From NCBI GenBank assembly GCA_036244855.1, contig BQKZ01000002.1, forward strand, positions 1 to 14,549: 14,549 nucleotides of DNA, read 5' to 3'. The position numbers were made by a program, and so were the translations under genes. Origin of the DNA: Temnopleurus reevesii (Eukaryota; Echinodermata; Echinoidea; Temnopleuroida; Temnopleuridae). The notes below the pieces were generated by a model, which worked only from the letters and a program-made list of their open reading frames with translations, searched no databases and was not told the origin of the DNA. This document shows, piece by piece, positions 8,801 through 14,549 of this stretch (position 1 is the first letter of the stretch; the number at the start of each line of letters is the position of its first letter).

Positions 8801-9190
8801 AAAACTTTCAGCCATCACGGAAACAAGCTATTCTGGGTCATTTTTATTTTTGACCCTGTGACCTTTTGACCCCTGAACTATTAAAGAATCTATCCAAATC
8901 ACCTATTCCTTACATAATATACATACTTGGGCAAGGTTTGGCAGAAATCTGTTCAATTGCTCTGACATTATTACAATAACAAGCTATGTAGGGTGATTTA
9001 AAAAAAAATCTTTTGGCTTTGTTACATTCGACCCCTGAACCCTAAATCCTCACATGCTTATATATGACTGACCTAAGTTTGATAAAGACCTGTTCAACAG
9101 TTCTGAAGTTATCGTGGTACCGAGGTCCAGAAGGGCCTATGCACGGATGGACAACCCCAAAACATAGCACCTTCTGCACCACCTTACCTT
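8800..9190 (+). repeat. Interspersed element of about 150-bp diverged monomers
   Basis: TTTGACCCCTGAAC (8867) recurs as TTCGACCCCTGAAC about 160 bp later. CAAGGTTTGGCAGAAATCTG then TTCAATTGCTCTGACATTAT recurs as TAAGTTTGATAAAGACCTG then TTCAACAGTTCTGAAGTTAT. A partial third unit precedes (AAACAAGCTATTCTGGG against AACAAGCTATGTAGGG). The end, CACGGATGGACAACCCCAAA then ACATAGCACCTTCTGC, resembles the end of a repeat family I recall as common in marine invertebrate genomes. No coding frame. Confidence 0.65.
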
Positions 9191-9409
9191 AGCATATAGT
9201 CACAAAATTAGAGGTTTTTTTGTCCTATTGATTGGTTTTAGAGATTTTAAATTCCTGTTCTAGCGAAGCAGAATTTACTGGTAGTCCAGTGAAACCCACA
9301 AAATTGAAATTCATTCCTTTTTCGTTTGGAATTTAACACTAAAAGGAATGAATATAAATACAGGAGAATTGAACAAATCTGCAGAATCAGCAACCAGTAT
9401 CATGATTTC
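9191..9409. other. No feature seen
   Basis: AT-rich spacer between the monomer array and the second copy of the short dispersed repeat. Confidence 0.5.
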
Positions 9410-9454
9410 TGTTACTCTTACCTCATCATGTGTTTGCTTTACCAAGGTACAGAA
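9410..9454 (-). repeat. Short dispersed repeat, copy 2
   Basis: TGTTACTCTTACCTCATCATG then TGTTTGCTTTACCAAGGTACAGAA parallels 8757-8800. On the minus strand it ends in ATGATGAG|GTAAGA, a donor-like site that copy 1 lacks (ATGATGAAGGGAGA). This argues for a repeat, not a conserved exon. Confidence 0.55.
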
Positions 9455-9814
9455 CAAATTACATCTTTCAAATCGAAGTTCAGATATTACGTACAATCTC
9501 AAAGTGACATTAACCTTGACTGACATAAACCTGATAACATATCAATCCGCACCCTAATTGTTTCTATTGTCTGGGATAAGGAAGAACGGTAATCACAAGT
9601 CAACTATTTAATGATTAGAAAATACGTGTATATTTGATTTTATACTTTATCAAAACATTGTGATATAATACAGTCCATGTTTTCACGGGAGCCAGAGGGT
9701 ATGGTCACACGAAATGAGTTCCAAATTCACTGAAAAGTGTCCTTTTATAGAATTAACACGTTGTTCTATAGAATGTCCATTGAAATGGTGCTACATGTAT
9801 GTCGGAATTTCTTT
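9455..9814. other. No gene seen
   Basis: AT-rich. Overlapping frames on both strands near 9311-9557 lack any motif and are not called. Confidence 0.5.
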
Positions 9815-10150
9815 ATAATTATAATAATAATTAGATAATTCATATAGCACAGTCACTATATGGATATACTCTAATGCGCTGTGATATTAGGGTCTGTGGA
9901 TATTGTCACTAAAATAATGCATAAAGGTACAAGATATTATTGAAAAGCTTCAAGAAATAAATGAGTTTTCAACAAGCTTTTAAAAACAACTAAAGATGGA
10001 GATGATCTTATTTCTATTGGCAATTTGCTCCAGAGTTTTGGAGCAGCACAGCAGAAGGCACAATCACCAAGAGTCACTTTTGTTTAAAGGTGTGGACGCT
10101 TTAGAATAAGTTTGTCCTGTCTACTTCGTAAATTGTGGGAGTATTTGTTA
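9815..10150 (+). repeat. Interspersed repeat with (AAT)n and CATATAGCAC box, copy 2
   Basis: It shares the order of the repeat at 680-960: AAT run, CATATAGCAC, GCGCTGTG, GAGTTTTCAACAAGC, then GGCAATTTGCTCCAGAG, TTTGGAGCAGCACAGCAGAA and GGCACAATCACC. This body is better preserved than in copy 1. It sits inside the larger duplicated interval and probably inserted after the duplication, because the matching interval at about 7.7-8.0 kb lacks it. Confidence 0.55.
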
Positions 10151-10231
10151 GCCTTAAATGATACTTTGTCTTTATGCAACAATGCCCTTTGGCTCCCGTC
10201 ACTTTGTGAAAATGCGAACGATATAACTCTT

Positions 10232-10692
10232 CATTCAACATTTGATTTGAATCAAATTTACCACAAGTAATGAAAGAAATATATTGATTTTTAAAAAATT
10301 CTGATGCAAATTTTAAAATGATCTTTAGAACAAAGTAAATCTGTGATAGCTGATTTCTCGCATCCCGAACTTGCTACCGATTTGAATTATGTCAACTGGG
10401 TTATGTTTCATAAAGATGTTGAACATCTACGCACAGCTACAAACAACTGGTGACCCTTTCTCACATTCAATTTAGCATTCATAATGAATAATGAAATTAA
10501 GTACCAATTCTTGAACATTATGTAATTCTCAATATTTGAATTTGGCATTGCATAATGCTATTTCATGTTACAAAAAGATAATCATTCCAGACAAACAATA
10601 AAGAATGTCAAATAAAACAGTGGGGAAATATAACACCAAAGGAGACAATCAGATCACAATGTCCTTCACTTCATGGAACAAGTGAGTAATGT
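10232..10692 (+). repeat. Diverged duplication, copy 2
   Basis: Partner of 7998-8440. It contains TTTGATTTGAATCAAATTTA, TTTTAAAATGATCTTTAG, and the nearly identical block 10572-10692. The main indels are in the middle (245 bp here against 206 bp between blocks) and a 9-bp insertion before AAGTGAG. Confidence 0.75.
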
Positions 10693-10853
10693 ATTATATG
10701 GGGTTTAAATACAGAAATGCTCTGTTTTGCAACAGTTAATAGATGAATTTCTGGAATTATGAAGTAAATACACAGGTTTTGAAAAGTTCTCTGTTCTCAA
10801 TTCTCATTTGATTTTTATTGTGTTCATGCATAATTTGCCATTTATCAAACTAG

Positions 10854-11019
10854 AAAAAAAAAGAGGTTTGCCAAAGATTGATTTGAAAGATCGCAAATTT
10901 GAATTTCGAATACTAGAATAAAAACAGTGGAACTAAGAAAAAAGAGAGGTTTGCCAACGATTGATTTGGAAGATCACAAATTTGAATTTCGAATATTAGT
11001 ATAAAAACATTGGAACTAG
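10854..11019 (+). repeat. 83-bp tandem duplication
   Basis: GAGGTTTGCCAAAGATTGAT starts at 10863 and GAGGTTTGCCAACGATTGAT at 10946. Both are followed by near-identical AAATTTGAATTTCGAATA, TATAAAAACA/ATAAAAACA and TGGAACTA. Two copies only, roughly 90% alike by eye. Confidence 0.85.
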
Positions 11020-11443
11020 AAAAATCATATAACCCTGCCAGCAATTATCAATTTTTGTATGTAATGCCAAGAGAGAAATAGAAACCTATTTTGACCTTCA
11101 TTTGATAATTTGGATTGTTTCAAAACTGTTTGTGATCTGGACACAAGATCGACATCAAACTTATTCCTCTTTACGCCTTCAAAATATGTCATGTAGATGT
11201 ATCATTAACCAGGCATTACAATACCCTGTATATATGCTTTTTATTTGGAAAAAAATTCATTTTTATCAACATGGTCTTTGTGATAAAACCCCAAATGACT
11301 GACTCATGAAAATAATAATCAATGTGGTGCTGGAAATCTCAGTACTAACATCCTTCCTGAATTTTCATGCTACCCTCATAATAATAAAACTAATTACAAT
11401 ATTAGTGACTGCGCTATATAAATGATCTAATTATTATTAATAC
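11020..11443. repeat. AT-rich spacer ending in a reversed TATAGCGC tail
   Basis: Nothing is seen to about 11370. Then (ATA)n, GTGACTGCGCTATATAAATG and ATTATTATTA appear, the reverse orientation of the GCGC/ATATAG box of the repeat at 680-960. Only this tail is recognisable; it runs up to the TTAA site of the next element. Confidence 0.4.
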
Positions 11444-11447
11444 TTAA

Positions 11448-12218
11448 CCCTAATCCCATGGGGGGGGGGGCTTTTAAAGCCCCCCCCCCTCAACAATTTT
11501 TGCGATAAATCTGAAACGCGAGAAGCTCACGCCATAATTTTTTTTTGACTTTTATCTTTCAAGTCTCGCGCAACTTTTGACACCAAATTCGTCATGACCG
11601 GGTATGTGGTACCGACGCTACGTGCATTTGAAAAATATTCGTCGAGCCAAATATGAGTCCAAAACGTGATTTTATGTACAAAGTCAATGCAAATTGTGTT
11701 TTTAGTCAATATTCATAAATCCTTGTCTATTTTGCATATTAATGCATGAACTGAATTTGAAATTCATTTTTTATGCCTCTAATAATGTCACCAACAATTC
11801 CATCGAAAAAACAATAGGAATAATTAAGTAAAAAAAACAAAGAAATACATAATTCACAAAAACAATAAAATACATAAGAAATAGATTTCGATTGCATTTT
11901 CTTTCCATGACAATATGTCTGAAACATTACTATGAGTATCTAGACCAAAAATCAGCACATTGGGAGCTTCAGCAAGTGATTTATTGCCATTTGTTAGAAT
12001 TCATGCATAATTATGCATAATTAAAGCCTAATTAGCATAATGAGTAGATTTTTGAAAAATTTGACTACGCAATCTAAGAGTTAACATCGCGGGCTAAGTG
12101 CATGCCAAATTTTGGCGCGATCGCGTGGTCGACGGCGAAGATCAGAGGGGGGGGGGCCAAATAAGCCCCCCCCCCCCCAATGAAGTGAGATGACTGAAAT
12201 ATCCCAATGGGATTAGGG
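11448..12218. mobile_element. piggyBac-like non-autonomous element, 771 bp, TTAA-flanked
   Basis: TTAA flanks both sides (11444-11447 and 12219-12222). The ends are CCCTAATCCCATGGGG and, inverted, CCCTAATCCCATTGGG: 12 identical bases, one mismatch, then GGG. TTAA target sites with CCC-starting ends are typical of piggyBac; Kolobok elements also use TTAA and are the alternative. Near each end sits a G-run/C-run hairpin (11460-11489: G11, CTTTTAAAG, C10; 12147-12178: G10, CCAAATAAG, C13). There is no transposase frame; a 60-codon minus-strand frame at 11527-11709 has no motif. The internal sequence near 12000-12060 is AT-rich with repeated TGCATAATTA. Confidence 0.8.
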
Positions 12219-12222
12219 TTAA

Positions 12223-12462
12223 GAACACAAAGAAAAGAAAGAAGATAAAACAGAAGAGGATGAAGAATAAATATAAGATAAAGAAAAAAAAAGAAGACAA
12301 AGAAAAAGAAGAAGACAAAGAAGAAGAAGAAGGAGAAGAAGAAGAAGAAGAAGAAGAAGAAGAAGAAAAAGAAGAAAAAGAAAAAGAAGAAAAAGAAGAA
12401 AAAGAAGAAGGAAAAAAATTCGAGAAGATGAAGAAGAAAAAGGTGAAAGAAAGAGAAGAGAG
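12223..12462 (+). repeat. Polypurine (GAA)n-rich tract
   Basis: Purine-dominated DNA with an uninterrupted 102-nt purine run at 12317-12418, mostly GAA and GAAAAA units. It gives long low-complexity frames (Glu/Lys on the plus strand, Phe, Ser or Leu on the minus strand) that are not genes. It begins directly at the TTAA of the piggyBac-like element. It might originally be the A/GAA tail of a retroelement. Confidence 0.9.
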
Positions 12463-13401
12463 TACATACATACACACATGGACAGGCCATACAAATCAGT
12501 GGTCTCACTAATCAAATACTGCATTAATTGTCCTTGTAACAGTTGACAAAGGAAATAATGTTCTTGAGACAGATTTAATTTTCCGTTTATCAATGTGCTA
12601 ACCTTTTTTTAGATATTTGAAACCCCCAAAATTGGGTTTTTGCACCCAAAAAGGTTGAATATTTCAGTGTTAAAAATTACTTGTCTAGTCTTTAAGTAAT
12701 ATGTCCTTCACTGCATTAAGAAATGTGTGTCAAGCTTCTTATATTGAAATTTAATGCAGATTTGGTATCTGAATAGGTGACTAGAGAGCAGACATGCTTA
12801 ATCATTACTATGATTATCATTATTATGAAACACATGTATACGTTTGCTTTGGTTTCGTGACATAAAGCCATAAAGAACAAATTCATGAGCTGAAATTCCT
12901 GGAGAGACAGTAATCCCTTTGGACCTACGCTAATTCCCAATTCACCAGGGTCTTAGGAATTTTGCAAGTTTTTAATTGGTTGGATGTTACACTAGGTTGG
13001 AATTCACTGCAAAAAGATCATACATTGATCTTTTTTTATTTTTTGTAAATACATTTGCAATTCAGCCTTCGGCTGCAAGAAATGTTTTTAATTGTCATTC
13101 AATTCAATAAATAAACCATTACTACTACTACTACTAATTACTGCATAATCATCTTCATACAAGCACAGAGCATTTATAGCCAATCAGTGCAGTCAGTCAC
13201 AAGTATATACTGATTAAGGCAAGGCAAATGAGATTCAACCTTATCAACCCTTATTGGANTCGATTTGTGCTGGATATTGGAAGGGCACGCAGAGCTGAGC
13301 TCGAGATCGGAATTCATTTAAGGGTCTGAAATAATTCTAAGATTGTAATGTTTCGGCCATAGAGGATGGTCTTCAATTTGTCAATTTTGTCGGAAATTGA
13401 A
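12463..13401. other. No gene; small hairpins and a retroelement-like tail
   Basis: At 12600-12655 a short palindrome has outer arms AACCTTTTT/AAAAAGGTT and inner arms AAACCC/GGGTTT. At about 13060-13135 a CAGCC-TTC-GGCTG hairpin precedes TCAATAAATAAA and (ACT)n, resembling the 3' tail of a SINE or LINE. One undetermined base occurs at 13259. Confidence 0.45.
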
Positions 13402-13640
13402 ATATTGATCGACTCGGACTGCTGTCGTTCAATTTTCTATTTTCTAATTTCACATGAAAAATAGGAAATTGAACAAATGAATTCGATTTTCTATTTTTCA
13501 ATATTTCAATTTCATATTGATGATGGAAATTGAATTGAGCGTTAATTTTTCTGTTTTAAAAACAGAATATTGATCGAGATGAGAGTCACTTTTCTAATTT
13601 TCTATTTTTCAATTTGAAATAGGAAATTGAATTAACGGAT
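13402..13640. repeat. Cluster of AT-rich hairpins in two 166-bp units
   Basis: ATATTGATCGA occurs at 13402 and 13568, 166 bp apart. Each is followed by an inverted pair: GTTCAATTTTCTATTTT with AAAAATAGGAAATTGAAC (13427-13474), and TTTCTATTT with AAATAGGAAATTGAA (13600-13630). Between them are CTGTTTTAAAAACAG (13551-13565) and CAATTTC/GAAATTG (about 13507-13531). No coding frame. Confidence 0.7.
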
Positions 13641-14549
13641 AGTACCTCAATTCTTACAGTTTCGGCTTAAGTGTGACCCCTACTAATGAGAGCCATGTAA
13701 ATAACTGTTTGAGATTTCATTGTTGATTTTTCACGATGGAATTATCAACAGAGAGCGATCTGGTTAGTCTGGACCTATTGGAATGAGATCAAACTAAAAA
13801 AAGGCTAAATCACGTTTTCAATCTAAATAATCATCTTAAATCTATTTATTTATTGATAGCCTTTCAAAACACAGATATCTAGACATCCTTCAATATGCAC
13901 CAAAGGATTTTACTTTGTTTGCATCAGAGAAGTATGTTTTAGTAGCTGTTTTGCTCCCAAAACTGATTCAAAATTTTCCAAAGCATCATTTAAAATTTAA
14001 TGCAAAATACCATCCCACCAAAAAATGTTACTTATGCATGTGATCACAGTTCTTATAATACAGTTGTTTGAAAATTTCATTAATCTGAATTACGTTATGG
14101 TATCATCATTTTGGCATTGACATCACAGGTTTATGACTGAAATATAAGATTACATCACACACAGAATTCCACCCCTTTTATTTAATTTTTTTTGGTGAAT
14201 TATTACATTCAGCGCATCACATATAAACAGAGACTCCGAGCCAAAATAATTTTCTTTGATCAAAAACGCAAAATTGAACAAACAAAGTCTGAGTGAAACC
14301 AAACAATAAATAAGAAAGTTATGAATTTCTGAAAGATAAATAATAATAATTTAAAGAGTTTTTAGCAAATTGTCGACTTTAGATCACAGGATATGACATA
14401 GTGATGACGTATATTTGACATTGCCTTACAATCACACCCCATTGCTATTCAAACCTTTGTTTTACTTCTAAAAGCAACGAATCACTATTTGTTAAGGAAT
14501 TCAACTCGTTAAAACTATTTCCGTTACGATATAAATTGATTGTAGAAAT
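13641..14549. other. No gene or clear repeat seen
   Basis: AT-rich to the end of the window. Minus-strand donor-like sites were checked for an upstream CD36-family exon; none gave the expected peptide or phase. Confidence 0.5.

Noticed and set aside
12074..12593. Long frames of Phe, Ser, Leu or Glu/Lys
   Set aside because: All are translations of the purine tract and the element end; low complexity only.
12600..12655. Short palindrome considered as a terminator or MITE
   Set aside because: Too short and imperfect, no target duplication; left as a hairpin inside the spacer entry.

Overview
The window looks like nuclear DNA of an animal, most likely a marine invertebrate. It is AT-rich, coding only in short exons with GT-AG borders, and full of small inverted-repeat elements and microsatellites. 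The mix of repeats (terminal-repeat MITEs, AT-rich units carrying an ATATAGCGC-type box, a TTAA-flanked element) suggests an echinoderm such as a sea urchin. This is inference from general character, not from a marker gene.

Only one protein-coding gene can be supported: the 3' part of a CD36/LIMP-2/SR-B family (class B scavenger receptor) gene on the minus strand. Five exons were read by hand at 5442-5261, 4856-4738, 3327-3254, 2002-1951 and 1340-1161. Each has an AG acceptor and a GT donor, and all four junctions are phase-compatible. Together they encode 202 residues: the cysteine-rich end of the ectodomain, the PHF...GL.P stretch, the LQI strand segment, the PVLWFEQ segment, and the single C-terminal membrane helix with the start of the cytoplasmic tail. 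As far as I recall them, the exon borders fall where those of the human family genes fall. The N-terminal half was not found in the 9.1 kb upstream (to 14549), so it probably lies outside the window. The last coding exon is uncertain.

The rest is intronic or flanking DNA dominated by repeats. From low to high coordinates: a 231-bp hAT-like MITE with a 6-bp target duplication (374-604); an interspersed repeat with a TATATAGCGC box (680-960); a nested foldback inside an intron (2930-3083); a SINE-like unit resembling 7SL RNA joined to a foldback (5664-5910); a 161-bp MITE with 51-bp terminal repeats (6535-6695); a diverged intronic duplication (7998-8440 and 10232-10692); a repeat of about 150-bp monomers (8800-9190); a second ATATAGC-type repeat (9815-10150); an 83-bp tandem duplication (10854-11019); a 771-bp piggyBac-like TTAA element with G-run/C-run hairpins at both ends (11448-12218), next to a 102-nt pure purine tract; and a cluster of AT-rich hairpins in two 166-bp units (13402-13640). 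No tRNA, rRNA, CRISPR or prokaryotic feature was seen. Most other open frames are chance frames in repeats or introns.
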